Numbered from the stretch's first letter, positions 37,084 to 49,204 are shown. The stretch is DNA of 64,000 bases from Liolophura sinensis (GCF_032854445.1 NC_088296.1:3001246-3065245), one strand, 5' to 3'. Program-made: numbers and translations. The notes: a model not told the origin generated them from the letters alone.

Positions 37084-39502
37084 TATTATTTCCGTGTGTC
37101 TCTTTCTCTTTACAGAAAAATCGAAAAAAATATTGAAGACGGTATTTACAACTGACTTTGCGCTCTCTTTCATTTGCGCTTTTATGTAATTTCTATGTTT
37201 TCTCAACCTTTAAAGTTTTAAAACTACGGCATAAATAACGGCACTCTATAATGGTCGGATTAAATACATATGAAATCACAAGGTATTAATTTTTGACCCC
37301 ATTTCCATGGCCGAATGGTAAAGAAAGTCGATTCGCAAAACAGGTTCTTCCCTCGGTTCCATCCCGCCTCCAGTCATGCACCGAAATTCACAAAATCAAC
37401 AACACTGGTACTGTTAAAACCTAGTAGGAGTATAAATATGTATACGCCTATTGTGATGACTGTGACCCCTTTATTGCTGCATTTTTTAATTCATTTATTT
37501 GCTTTTTAAATATATCTCATCGCTTTTGTGAAAATGACACATTTCGTCAGTTTAATATATGGTACCTTTGTTGCCTTCCTCTGCAGACAAAACTTCGTTC
37601 AACCATTTTTTTTTTCTTTCAGTAAAGCAGAATTCCGGGTAGATAAAGTTAAGCAGAAAAGTGATGAACTTCCTTTGTATACCCCCCCCCCCCCCCCACT
37701 CCCTTCCTCTCCCCCGCCCCAAACCCCCACACTTGCGTCAAGTACGTTTCAAGTGATCAAGTATATGTGTAGACTACTCCGATGTCACACCTGCGAGAAG
37801 ATCAAAAGGCCCGCGCAACCTGCCGTAACGAAAATCCTATTTGACAGGTCTGTGTTATGTCTGGTCAACAGATGTAAAATACACATTGAATTACATCAGC
37901 CCTACCCAGGTACTCACTCTCTTACCCCACTCCCCCTATTCCGCTATGTCTTATTATCCTGTCTATCTCCGACGTCCTTATCCGGGCAACAATGGCCATC
38001 GGTTATCTTAATCCTAATACCCTATGCTCCACCCTACTGTTAGCAATATGCCCCCCCCCCCCCGACCAGGTCACCACGTAGGCGTCCCTTGTGGGTATAC
38101 TCCCAGAGCCCAGGTGCCTTACCTGATGCAGTTCAATGCACTCTCCAGAGTAAGGTCACGATGGAAAAAAAAAAAAGATTAATGATGATATTAACAAAAA
38201 AAAATCCCACAAACATAAGTTAGTCTTAGTTTTAGGTGACGATAAATATGTATGAAGTGGGTCGCCGTATGGTATACAGGCATATAAATCAAGTGATTTC
38301 AGACTTAATCAAGACTTCACACATATATCCGGAAAACGCCCCACCCCCCCTCTCCCCCCGCTCTATACAAACATATTTGGCGTGCATCTCACATATGGGA
38401 CGGAAAACGTGACATTTTCGGCTATCTGTTATGTAACAAACGTCTCTGTGTCATGACGTCGATCTTTACGTATTAGATATTCACCGGGAACATTAAGCTA
38501 ATTCTGACTACTATATCTTAACTGAGAAAGCAAGGATCGGGTTTCGACAGCTAATACTGGAGTAACAGCTGTTCCATTAACTGCGTGCACTCCCTGGTAT
38601 TTCTATAAAGGATTGTGGCGTGGGGCTAATTAAACAAACGCGAGAAGGTAACAATTTTGAATGAAGACCAAATGTGATTAGTTCAATAAACCCAGCCATA
38701 ATACAAACACAAACTTTATCAAAAAATCTTATTTTTGTTATGCGCTTATTTGTACATCAGATAACAACATCAAGAAACTTGATTAAACTTTTAAATTACC
38801 TGCTCCAGTTCATGAATATACACACATATATATGTGCCTATTTATAAACTGAATTCTTTATTCAAAGGAAGAGGAAATAAAATCGCCTTACAGGACAATG
38901 TCTTACATCTGAGGCCGGTAATTAAAAAAAAACATGTATTGTGTTACTGTACGCTGAATCAAAGTAAATTTTAAAACCAAAAAATGGCCAGGTAATACCG
39001 CAGGTCATATATTGTGTAACTTTTATTTTATACATACATGTATATCTACCAAAAGTAGGCCTACTTTCATCAAGCCGGAATGAAAACACAACTTCACCGT
39101 TTTTCTCTCTCCTGTACAAAGGGGCTATTCATAATCCACAGCTTTGAATGATGTATGTACATTCTCTTTACGTACACGTGTATGTCAGTGCTCGAAAAGG
39201 GGCGTGGCTTTTCCTCGTATCTAGGCTACATATCAAAGTCTCCTACATCTAGAAGAAGTTTCAAAAAACGACATACACACGCCACTAGCGGTATTAAATT
39301 AAATTTGAAGTAAAGTCGGCGTGAAAGAAAACATCAACCCCTAACTGTGAAAGCCTGAGACAGTTTGTATGACACATTCGATGACGTAGTGGAGGGGGAC
39401 ACTGCCACAGTCCTACCTAGGGCTATTTATATAGGTCTACTTTATCCAACATGACTGCTGACATGGTTTTCCGACAGCTGACGAATATTCCCGGAGTTTC
39501 AA
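37084..39502. other. No gene recognised; homopolymer-rich
   Basis: C runs at about 37683, 38047 and 38342. One 171-codon frame (37528-38043) runs through the C tract but looks incidental. Confidence 0.5.
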
Positions 39503-39575
39503 TGACGTCACAAAGGATGGTCTCGTTTTCACAAATGAGTCAGCCAATGGATTTATGGATGTCAGGTCACGTGAC
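39503..39575 (+). promoter_or_regulatory. Candidate promoter: CRE, AP-1, CCAAT and CLEAR/E-box cluster
   Basis: Within 73 bp there is TGACGTCA (39503-39510, full CRE palindrome), TGAGTCA (39536-39542, AP-1), CCAAT (39544-39548) and GTCACGTGAC (39566-39575, a perfect 10-bp palindrome equal to the CLEAR/TFEB consensus and a USF-type E-box). GTCGCCATTTTG, a YY1-like motif, occurs downstream at 39799 and 40017. The position, about 100 bp before a consensus donor and upstream of the ZFAND5-like gene, suggests its core promoter. Function is inferred from motifs only. Confidence 0.5.
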
Positions 39576-39589
39576 ACGGTAATCACAGA

Positions 39590-39679
39590 TAGCAGCGTAG
39601 AAGGGCAGACGTAGAGTAAATTCTGCTCCATTTTCAGCAGAATTGGACGCCCAAACCCCTTACATTTGGGTTTTCCGCG
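39590..39679 (+). other. Candidate untranslated first exon of the ZFAND5-like gene
   Basis: A consensus donor CGCG|GTAAGTTCC begins at 39680, directly downstream of a dense cluster of promoter motifs. A splice from here to 42050 would give the usual layout of this family, a non-coding first exon followed by an exon with the ATG. It contains a 9-bp stem (39619-39627 with 39636-39644) around an 8-nt loop. The start is a guess; another weaker donor is GGAAG|GTAAAT at 40525. Confidence 0.4.
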
Positions 39680-42049
39680 GTAAGTTCCGACAGAGATACC
39701 ATATTCATGACATTTCCTGCAGGTTTTTACCTGGAATTATTTTCCAGTGTGGTTGTAATTCAGATGAAATGAGGTCGATTCGGACAAAAAAATCCGAAGT
39801 CGCCATTTTGGCCACGAAAACAACATAGGACTTATTCGCACTCATATTTTGTGGTCGTACGAGATCTTGATGGATGGAAATTGTGTTTTGTGCTCGTTTC
39901 TATCTGGTTGATTCCTTTCATCAGTGGGAAGTATTTTCAAAGAGGCCGTTACGTTTGTAGATGGTTGTATATTTTACTGTTGAAAAATGCTGTTACACGA
40001 CATGAATCGATTTGAGGTCGCCATTTTGTCTCCGATTTGCTCTGTCATTATTAATAGCTTCGTTCATTTTCTCTCTAAAAATCGCATGAAGATTCAAGAT
40101 TTATTAGCAGTTCTGACCACAACTGGTGTTGACAGATTGAACAGTCGTTACGATCATTTTGTTTGGTCTTTGATGATCGTCTCCAGACAGCTTTGTGTCT
40201 GATTGTGGAAGTGTCAAAGTTTTGTTTCCTCGTGATGGATCTGAGAATGGAAGCTGAAATAAATTCCCCTTTTTTGGGAGGGGAAATCCCAAGATTGTGG
40301 GTATTTTTTTTTATCCAGACGAAAGGACATTCTTGTCCTGTTTCAGTCCATGCGAAAGTGTAACGGAAGCCTGTGTCATCTGCAAAGACAGCTGATGTCA
40401 TAGCCTAATGTCATCCATTGATTTCCTTACTCCCACTAATGTGAATCAGAATCGGAAGTCATTGATAACTTTGTCTAATGATGAGTTACACAGCAGCCAG
40501 TTGTCATTTTATTTATCATGGAAGGTAAATTCATTCGTGGGGAGAAATTGACAGATACAACACTTGTTGCATCAGGCAGTGGTGTTGCGTTGTTTAGTTT
40601 TCAGGATTATGCTATGTTTCGTTCAATTCCAATTTCTGTACAACAAACATGGTTGTATGTCCTCAGTGCTGATCATAAGTGACCTTTTTCTAAGGGTTTA
40701 ACTAATTTTTTTAACAAAATGGAATAAAGTAAGCATGCCATAACACCCCCCCCCCCCAACACACACCTGTTATACACCTGTTAAAGTTTGACATTGCTAA
40801 GTTGATTATTTCACATTGGGTAATACTAAAGTTGCTAACCTTTATTTTCTTGGCATAATTTCAGGGCAACATTCAAATATTGTTTTACAGCTATTTGTTT
40901 GACATTCAGATCCCAGAAAATGATGTAGAGGTTGTGAGAGGGACATTCACCCACCCCCCACCCCAGAAAGTTTTATCTTGTGTAGATCATTAGTGTTTCC
41001 TTTAATACAGTTGCTTTAATACCCTAACACTTAGAGCCAAGCATAGTTTGTGTATTTGCAATGATAAAAATTGAAATGAGTGACTGATACCCACATGTTT
41101 GAGCATCGGAGAGTCTTGTTGGCATGGAGTTTGATAGCTTGCACTCTGAAATCAACACATGGGGAAGACAGGGGAGAAAATTGAACATGGGATACTTTAA
41201 TTGCCAGTCTCTAAATCTGTGCTGATAAAGAGTTTACATCATTCTTGATCAGTGTTTATCATACTATTTCAAGCAAGCATTAATATTTATTTGTTTACCC
41301 AAATGCCCATAAATTATATCCGTGACAGATTTTACCATTTTAGTGGGAGTTCTGTTGATTTTAGAAAGGTATTCTGAGGTTTACTTGGAACACGAGATGA
41401 CATTCTACTGGAAAACTTTAAGTTTCAGCACGGAAACAATATTTTGCGACATTTATTTTCCCTCTAAAAATGCACTTTTGAGGGTGACATTTATGGTCAT
41501 TTAGTGTATTTGATTGGTGTTCTGTGGCCTACTCAAGAATATTTCACTTATACAATGGTAACCAGCATTATGGTGGGAGGAAACCGGGCAGAGCCAGGGG
41601 TAAACCCACGACCACATACAGGTATTATGTTATCAAATTATACTTTTAAGTCTTGTGGAGCAAACTCAACAAGGCAGGCGAATACTATAAGCATATTGTT
41701 TTCTGAATAAACCACATGATCCAGTGGCTGCAATTTTGCTGAAGGGATGTTAAGCCATGATCATTCTGTCTTTCCATGTCGTCTGTTTTTCAACAGCTAC
41801 CCGTAATAATGGATTAAATTGTGTTCAACTTGTGGTGAAATCTCACCAGAGCTACACAAGTTTTCTGTGGTTGTCAAATATGGCTTGCTAAGAGGAAAGA
41901 ATTTTCTCATTCTGCAGAAATGAAATTGTGCCACCATACATTGAAATTGCTGTATCGCACATTTTGCTTCTTTCTTATTTTTTTTTTTGGTCATTTCATT
42001 TTTCTAATCTAGACCCTCAAAAAACAGACCAAGCCCTTCTTTTAATCAG
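39680..42049 (+). other. Presumed first intron of the ZFAND5-like gene
   Basis: No coding potential is seen. It holds a second GTCGCCATTTTG motif near 40017, a poly-C tract near 40745, and a minus-oriented SINE fragment at 41503-41622. Confidence 0.4.
41503..41622 (-). mobile_element. SINE family 1 fragment in the presumed ZFAND5-like first intron
   Basis: 'tactcaagaatatttcactt' through 'aaacccacgaccacatacag'; no TTTA tail. Confidence 0.85.
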
Positions 42050-42183
42050 CGTGCCCGGAGGGATTAACAGGTGGGACTTTAGCACTTACAAGGGTTGACA
42101 AAAGATTGAAGCATCTGGTGATCAACGACCGCCTTTTATCTGAGCGTGTGGGGACGGAGGAACTGCCAAGCTACCTCGCAGTC
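42050..42183 (+). other. ZFAND5: Probable 5' UTR part of the first ATG-bearing exon
   Basis: A pyrimidine-rich tract ending TTTTAATCAG at 42049 is the best acceptor before the ATG. The 134 nt that follow contain no ATG, so the start at 42184 would be the first in the exon. The exact exon start is inferred; no transcript was available. Confidence 0.5.
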
Positions 42184-42409
42184 ATGGAGCAAAACGGCAA
42201 TCAGAACATGCCGCCGGCGACCCTGTGTCGGGCCGGCTGTGGATTTTATGCAAACGCTACGTTTGATGGCATGTGCTCCAAGTGTTACAAAGACGCGCTG
42301 AAGCGGCGTCAGAACTCGTCTTCGCCGCCGTTAAACGGGCGTAGTTCTCCTTCAGGTGAGGAGGCCGGTGTTACCAGTGTGTCGTCTGCCCTCGCTCAGG
42401 CATCACTAG
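42184..42409 (+). CDS. ZFAND5: ZFAND5-like coding exon 1 (A20 finger)
   Basis: The exon starts at the ATG in GTCATGG and ends CACTAG before a GTAATT donor, giving 75 codons plus one base. It carries the whole A20 finger and a serine-rich segment. The reading frame stays open upstream of the ATG to a TAA at 42043-42045 inside the presumed acceptor tract, so an N-terminal extension would need an upstream ATG exon. Confidence 0.93.
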
Positions 42410-45400
42410 GTAATTCACTAACACGTAATCATGATAACAGAAGTTTTCCTTGTGACAAAGTTCTGGCGAAATCCCTGTGAAAAGAAAAGAGAACGAAAAC
42501 AAGATGGTGTGTTATGGGGTTGAAATGTTTATGCTTTTCTAGCCATCGTAGACCTGTGACAATTAATTTTCAGTTCATCCTGTTTATAAGTTTCTTGACC
42601 TGTGTATATATATATGTCTTGTGGTCTGTACATTACACTGCTTTCAAACAAACACAAAACTGCACATTAAAATTTTAGCTTCAAAGACTAGTTTTGACGT
42701 GCTGAATTTTGAGGCAAAAGTATTTTTGCGTATAGGTTCTACATGTAAATGCATACAACAGGTAATTTTTGTGTGCACCTGTCACTCAGGTGAATGACCT
42801 GTCGAGTACAGGTGCACATGGTATGTTATTTCACCCCCTGCACATTATGGTCAGATAGCAGTGTCTGGAGAATAAGAGATAACTTGAACAGACATGCTGG
42901 TACATAAAACTGAAGGGGTTCTTACAAGATCTTACTTTGTTCTTCTTACAAGATCTAACTAACCCAAAACATTGATTTCAAATGTTAACATTCTTGATTA
43001 GACAGGTCATCTTCAAAGCAAATCTTTGTTGGGTGTAACTTAAACCTGTCCAAAAAAAATATGGTTGGTTGGTAGGGATGTCTTAGGTTTTTTTTCCCCT
43101 TTTCTTATTCTGCCTAGTGAAAAGGATAGGGATACTAAAGAAATGAACATTGATCAATATCCAAGTCAAAGCTTCGGCTTAAGGGACCTTTTTTTGAGGG
43201 TTGGTTGGGTAATGCTCAACAGAGATATTAAGAATGGCCTGACACTGCAGGCTCTCCTGGAAAGCCAGGTAGGCCGATAAGCGGTAATCACAATCCAGTT
43301 TTCATTCCCTTCGCTGCACCCTTATTTTGACAGGTTGGTTAGGGGTCTTAACAGGTGCTTGCTTTGTCTTGTCCACACAGAGACGTGGTGGCCTGTGTAG
43401 TTTTACTACAATCTGTTTGAGAACAGTATGAAGTGATTATTGTCTCTTTTGATTGGACACAGATGAAATTTACAGTAGTTACAAATTTAGCTTAGCTCAA
43501 GCTAATCCTTGATATTCTGAATCCCTTTATCTTTAGTCGTTGATGGGTGGTAGAACAGTATCTTAGTGCAAAAGCAGCAGTAGATGTAATGAACTCAGCC
43601 TTTGATTGTTTTATTACAGTGGCCTTAGTTGAGTTTCTGAATGGTCGTTTTCAATTGAAGTCAAACCGTGTTAAAATTTTGTTCGGATCGTTCAGGTTGA
43701 AATGTAATACTGTAGCTGGGATAATTATGTAACGGTTTACATTTGATGCTGTTGCTGTTTGCAGAGAATGTAACCACCCCTATCCAGGAGACCTGCTCTG
43801 GGCCAGTGGGTATCCGCACCCTGGCACCCTCAGGATCCAGTGTGGAGACTGCCAGCCCCACCGTACCCATCCTCTGTGTGCCAGGAAAGAGCACAGACGA
43901 CAGCACAGAAGAGGGCGCTACAGGTTAGTGAGGAGATGAATATGGAGTTCAGAAACGTGGTGGACAGAGTGGCAGCCTCATAAACAGCTGATCTGGTGGC
44001 TCAGTACTTATGAGTTATTAAGTGTTATTAAACATGTATTTAATTCTATTGTTTTCACCTGGGTTTTCTTGGGAGTGAAGTAACACTTTAAATGTTATAG
44101 TGGACGATGGGTATACAAATCTTAAGCCACTGAAATCCCAACCTAAGGGTTTGTAATCTCTTTGGTCCTTGAAAGTGATTGAAAACAGATTATGCCATAC
44201 CCTTGTAAAACATTTCTGTTGACGGGTGAGAACCTAGAAAAGTAATTTGTTGTCACATCTGTCAGCAAGATTGGTTTTAAAGGTAAGGTTTTATCATGTG
44301 TAGGTCATGGCAATGAGCATGAGAGTTTGTGAGCTAGGCCAGAACGCAGATTGTCAAAACAGCTATAAGAAGAACAACAGAGAAACCACACTACCTTAAT
44401 TCCTCACTTAAATTATGAAAGAGCAACTTTCAGTGCAATTTATTCAAATTTGATTTTGGAGACAAAGCTACATTAGTTGGATTGACCAGTGTCAGGGTTT
44501 CACAAGAAGTATAACTTTATCAGTTAACACTGAATAACGCATTCAGAATATGCTCCAATAAACACCTTCCAAGTATATAAAAAGTTGAAGAACTACTGTA
44601 ATCTGTACAATTCCTACAGGCTTGTTTGCTATATTCACTCTGATTTGCTTCTGACGTCAATTTTTGAAAATGCCGCTGGAAAATATGCATAAATTTGAAT
44701 TATAATAACAAAATAGCAAATATGTCCAAAAGATGAAAACAAACTTTTTGTATTAATTTTCAATTTTTGTATTACTGGCTGGAACACTGCATGTTTAGAA
44801 TTACCAATTAACATTTACGTTTAAGCCTTTGAAGTCTGGCCTAACTACTTCAACCAATTGGATAAGGCGGACAGTGTATATTTAATTGTTTTTTTTCCTG
44901 TTGCAGCTGCAGCCCCAGCTTTAGAGGACGATATAAAATCCCCCGACGACCCTAGCAATAAGAAACCTAAGAAAAATCGCTGCCACACCTGTAAAAAGAA
45001 GGTTGGACTTACAGGTGAGGTGGTGTAAACTACTGAGGATGTTAAGGGGTCTAAGTACGGGTTTGGATGTAAACATTTGTTTAAAAAATTTTAAAAAATA
45101 AAAGAATTAGTATACTTGTCTAGAATTCATTTTGGTTAAAGTGAAAAGAATATCTTACTTTTTGGAGGTCACAGAGAAATTTATTGGTTTAAATTGTTGG
45201 GTTATCGCCAGTGCAGAGGGCAGTATTAATCTAAATAAAACCAAAAGAAACACGATACATGGCTGGAATTAGTATCGATTATGCTTATACAGAATATCTT
45301 GTTTGGTTGAAATTTATCTTCAGTTATCAGCTCTGTGGGCCAAACTAATATCAATGAGAATGTGCTGCTTTCCTAATTTGCATGTACAGTCCTGTCCTGA

Positions 45401-46085
45401 AGCTCAACAGAAAGCTTTCAATTGCTTTTTGAGCAGCAGCTTGCCATGAAAAAGTAGCTAACTGCCTGACAGATTTAATGATGAAAGCTTTGTTCAAATC
45501 ATACAGCTTCTCTGGTCGTAGGTATGGCAGCAAGCTTCGAATGGTGGTGGGTTTCCTCCGGGCTGTTCCCAGTTTCCTCCGAGCAAAATGCAGGCTGCTG
45601 TTGTATACTTGAGTACAGCGGAAAACACCAATCAAATAAATAATATAAATTAAAGTGTAGAGTAGCCTGATCAGAATTAACAGGTTGGAGGGAGTTGATA
45701 ACGGCTTTCTGATAAACCCACTGTCTGTCTGTGTTGTACAGAATTAGCAGGTTGGAGTTGATAACGGCTTTCTGACGAACCCACTGTCTGTCTGTGTTGT
45801 ACAGAATTAGCAGGTTGGAGGGAGTTGATAACGGCTTTCTGATAAACCCACTGTCTGTCTGTGTTGTACAGAATTAGCAGGTTGGAGGGAGTTGATAACG
45901 GCTTTTTGATAAACCCACTGTCTGTCTATGTTGTAGGTTTTGAGTGCCGATGTGGTGGTTTATACTGTGGCCTGCATCGTTACTCCGACAAACACAACTG
46001 TTCCTTTGACTACCGGGAAATGGCCCAGGAGCAGATTCGAAAAAACAATCCCGTTATCGTCGGGGAAAAAATTCAGAAAATTTAA
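42184..46085 (+). CDS. ZFAND5: A20/AN1 zinc-finger protein, ZFAND5/ZFAND6 family (4 coding exons, complete)
   Basis: Coding exons are 42184-42409, 43765-43923, 44907-45014 and 45937-46085. Every junction is GT-AG and phase 1, and the joined frame is 642 nt, 213 residues plus stop, the length I recall for vertebrate ZFAND5. An A20 finger lies at residues 15-34 (C15-x3-C19-x11-C31-x2-C34, followed by YKD). A Ser/Thr/Pro-rich linker covers about 40-150, with a lysine-rich stretch before the AN1 finger at 154-186 (C154, C157, C168, C170, C175, H178, H184, C186). The C-terminus reads [13 protein letters not shown]. In this family the A20 finger binds ubiquitin, and vertebrate ZFAND5 stimulates the 26S proteasome; ZFAND6 is linked to TRAF2/NF-kB signalling. 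The ATG has a good context (G at -3, G at +4) and is the first ATG in its exon. ZFAND5 and ZFAND6 are vertebrate paralogues, so an invertebrate single copy may be co-orthologous to both. Confidence 0.95.
42410..43764 (+). other. Intron between coding exons 1 and 2 of the ZFAND5-like gene
   Basis: GT-AG intron of 1,355 bp. Apart from short T- and C-rich tracts I see no repeat family or conserved exon in it. Confidence 0.85.
43765..43923 (+). CDS. ZFAND5: ZFAND5-like coding exon 2 (linker)
   Basis: The exon is 159 nt, entered after TGCTGTTTGCAG and left at ACAG before GTTAGTG. It encodes residues 76-128, the low-complexity linker between the two zinc fingers, rich in Ser, Thr, Pro and Glu. Both boundaries are phase 1, so it is a symmetric exon whose skipping would keep the frame and both fingers. 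Confidence 0.88.
43924..44906 (+). other. Intron between coding exons 2 and 3 of the ZFAND5-like gene
   Basis: GT-AG intron of 983 bp, AT-rich, with no recognisable repeat or coding segment. Confidence 0.85.
44907..45014 (+). CDS. ZFAND5: ZFAND5-like coding exon 3 (basic linker and first AN1 cysteines)
   Basis: The exon is 108 nt, entered after a T-rich tract ending TTGCAG and left at ACAG before GTGAGG. It encodes residues 129-164: an acidic patch, then [18 protein letters not shown] with the first two AN1 cysteines. A second in-frame acceptor (CTGCAG) lies 6 nt downstream and would drop two alanines. Confidence 0.93.
45508..45652 (+). mobile_element. SINE family 1, 3' half, in ZFAND5-like last intron
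   Basis: 'tggtgggtttcctccgggct' and the terminal 'acaccaatcaaataaataa'. Confidence 0.85.
45672..45936 (+). repeat. 63-67 bp minisatellite carrying repeated 3' splice-site sequences
   Basis: Four units read 'cagaattagcaggttggag' ... 'ctgtctgtctgtgttgtacag'. ACAG ends fall at 45741, 45804 and 45871, and the fourth unit ends TTGTAG at 45936, the true acceptor. The second unit lacks a 4-bp 'ggag' repeat, explaining its shorter length. Confidence 0.9.
45937..46085 (+). CDS. ZFAND5: ZFAND5-like coding exon 4 (AN1 finger and stop)
   Basis: The exon is entered after CTATGTTGTAG and encodes residues 165-213, [20 protein letters not shown] and onwards, supplying the remaining six AN1 ligands and the conserved C-terminal tail. 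The stop is TAA at 46083-46085. The acceptor is the last member of a tandem array of near-identical acceptor sequences. Confidence 0.95.
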
Positions 46086-47312
46086 TACCTCTTCCGTGTG
46101 TTTGAAGTTCAGCCAATCAGGCAACAGTGTGAGGATGATTGACAGGTGGTGTTTGGCAACTTGCCAGGCATAAGACAAATTGTGAAACCATTTTGATTTT
46201 AGACTTCTATTTCTTTGCTCCTTGTTTCTGTGGAAGAATACTTCCCAGAGAGTAGTCCATAGCAACGACTTGAATCACATCTCACAATCGCAGGAGCAAC
46301 CATACGACGTGTGTGAGGAGGCGGGATGGGGAATTTAGATTATATTTAACCCAGCCAATCATGATTTGATAGATTTTACTTTTGCTGTCTTTGTTTTGCT
46401 TCTCAAAAGTCATTGTGGCACCAGTGTTATTTTTGAGAAGATTATCAGTAATTTTATGAAGCCATGATGCTTTCAGCTGCTGATTGTCTTTGCAAATTTA
46501 TCAACAGTTTTCAACCCCCATATACAGACTATATGGACTAATCTGTGTCTGTGTCACTATGGTTATGCTATAATTTATGCTGAGTGATTTGGAACTGTCT
46601 ACCAAAAGGCAATTCTCTTTTTCTTATTTTTCGTTCTGTTTTCTGAATGTATGTTTACTATATATTTTCCAGTGGGGTTGAACGGCATTGTGTGTGTTCT
46701 GGATATTGAGTAATGTATTTCTTTTAGCTCCTGGCCGTTTAAAAAGTGGGTGTGTATGGCCAATACCCGTTTTTCAGTTATCTCCCCTTAATCATACTAG
46801 ACCTTATGTACTGTGTTAAATCTGGATTCAATTTTTTTTCTTTTTTTTTTTCACTAGTAATGCATCATTGCTGCACTTCACTAGGGCACTAACTTTAAGA
46901 CTTAGTTTTGCTTTTTTGTATTAAATAAATGGCAGTTCAAATTTCCCCTGATCATTTTTTTTTTCAAATTTTGGGGGATATTTGAGGAGTACACCAGCAA
47001 CATTGCCTCAAGACCCACAGAGCTTCATTTATACAAATATATATTGCGATTTATATACTTACATGATACGAACATTTACATATATATATATATATATATA
47101 TAAAGAGATATATAGATTCAAAAACTGATATATGCCTATACTGCAGCAGAGCTACTACAGTTGGAGATCATAATGATGTACTTTGCATTTAAAACAGTGT
47201 TTGATAAAATAATGTGGTGTGAAAATTATGTAGTGGTAACATTCAGACTTAATCTGGTCATAACTGTATTAGAGGGTTTCTCAGTTTCTTTGTATTTCTC
47301 TCTCTCTCTCTG

Positions 47313-47345
<33 letters not shown>

Positions 47346-48780
47346 CCAATTATAAGTTTTAATTAAAATTCATGGTATGCGATTGGCTTGATAGTATGCT
47401 GACAGATTTGACTTTGTATCAACTTTTCTCCTACACTTTCACCCATCTTTTATACAGTTGTCCGGTGACCTTGTACTCATAAGTTAAATCCAGAAATAAT
47501 CTTAACTCTTAATCCTAAAGTTCTTGTTGTTTCTGTTTAAGCACATTTAACATTGATGGCCACAGGACGTCATTAGAAAATAACGTGATTTTTGGGAGTG
47601 TTTCACATGCGTTTGACTATCGATATCCTGTGAACCTATATAACATTATTAGCAATAGAAAAAACATCAACTAAATAGAGTACATTCAGGGTCCTTCAGT
47701 GTCTCCATAGTATTAACACCTTCATCTCATCAAATCTGCTTAGTCCAGCTTTCTATTTATTTAATAAACACAGCAAAACTTTTGACAAAGCAAGGCATTC
47801 ATTGAACATAGACTGAATTTTGAAAGAGGCTTTTTTGGGGGGTACTTTCTAAATAGAAAGTATGGATATACTCTTCTTGCTTTGGTAAGATAAGCTGTTA
47901 AAAGGTCAGAATGGTGATCTGTGTGAAAGATCTTTTTGGAACATTTTTTTTTTAATGTATGATCATGTTTTGTAATAACAAGAACTGCATTCGATAGCCT
48001 TTTCAACGTTTAACACAGTAAACATTGATTTTCAGGAATCTATGCAATATGGTTTAGTGCTCTGTGTTCTCAATCTAAACAACCCATTTTTCTTCACTTT
48101 TTTTTGTCGTCTTTGATCTGATGAACTTAATTCACTCTTGCAAATTAGAATATGACTTGCATCTGTATAGTACTGTGTGCCTGTACCTTTATTAAATCTC
48201 TTTCAAATTTTATATATGTTATCAGGGCTAGGCCACATCGGGGGTTTAGAGTAAGGGGAGACAACCAATACGCTTGCATCGGCAAAGGGGGATAACTTTT
48301 GTGCAGTGAACTGACTAACCTTCCATTCATAGTATTGTGATCTCTTAGAACCCCAGTGCATGTATGTGTACAAGTGTGTGTAATTGAATGGGTGATTGAT
48401 TTATGTGAAGAGTGGAAGTGAACGGCTTAATAAATGTATAACCCATGGTCATTGAATCAACGTATTAAGATTTATTTGTATTGTTATTCTATACACTTGT
48501 GTTATTCCATGTGAGTTTTTTTTTTTTTTCTTTTTTTTTTTTTTTTTGAGCAAGTTGAATCGTGTTTGTGTTTATTTTATATTTGTTTCACCAGAGGTCT
48601 ATGATACTAGTAGTTCTGCATATGGTTTGCTTATCTTTTTCACCCCTCGCCCCCTTTTAGTTAGATGCCCACAGAGTGGTTTTTTTTTTTTTTTTGCCAG
48701 TCCTAGTTTTATTGACACCCTGTTTACAATTAAGCCCCATAATTGTCTAATAAACACAGTTACAATTGCCTTGTAAAACT
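46086..48780 (+). other. ZFAND5: Probable 3' UTR and downstream region of the ZFAND5-like gene
   Basis: No coding potential. AATAAA hexamers occur at 46924-46929, 48429-48434 and 48749-48754, so alternative 3' ends are possible. The stretch has long T runs near 47311 and 48517 and a short (TA)n near 47081. Long AU-rich 3' UTRs are usual for this family, but which site is used cannot be read from the sequence. Confidence 0.5.
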
Positions 48781-49204
48781 TACTGCTCGTCTAGTGTATC
48801 AAGTGTATTTGCACTGAATCAGCAAAGACTAAATGTAGTGGGTGGTAGTCAAATGGTGAATAGACTTGTCCAAATGCTGGGACACTGAAAGTGTCAGTGT
48901 GTAGCCCCAGCCTGAGAATTGAATCATTGCCTGTGCAGTAACTGATTGGAGGCACTTGTAGGTGAGGATTTCTTATGTTGGCTGAAGATAATTTGCCTTT
49001 CACCAGTATGACGTATGTAACACATGGGAAAGTGTCCTGTGACTGGCCAAGATGTCAACGATTTAATCAAAGCATTGCAGTTTTCTCCAGCCGTAACTGT
49101 ATTTTCAATGAAATATGCTTGACCCTCAACACCATGGTGACAATAAGCAGGTGACAGAAAACCCCAAGTCTTGTAATTTTTGTGACGTGTGGTCTGCTGC
49201 TTCC
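48781..49204. other. No gene recognised
   Basis: Unassigned sequence downstream of the ZFAND5-like gene. Confidence 0.5.

Larger units (their letters stand above)
45015..45936 (+). other. Last intron of the ZFAND5-like gene, with SINE and minisatellite
   Basis: GT-AG intron of 922 bp. It contains a truncated plus-oriented SINE at 45508-45652 and then, directly up to the acceptor, four 63-67 bp units described separately. Confidence 0.85.

Noticed and set aside
37528-38043. 171-codon open frame on the plus strand
   Set aside because: It runs through a poly-C tract that yields a proline run, has no recognisable domain, and no splice or promoter context supports it.
42106-42183. N-terminal extension of the ZFAND5-like protein from a TTG at 42106
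   Set aside because: No ATG precedes 42184 in the exon, and the family normally begins with a short MxQ-type leader before the A20 finger.
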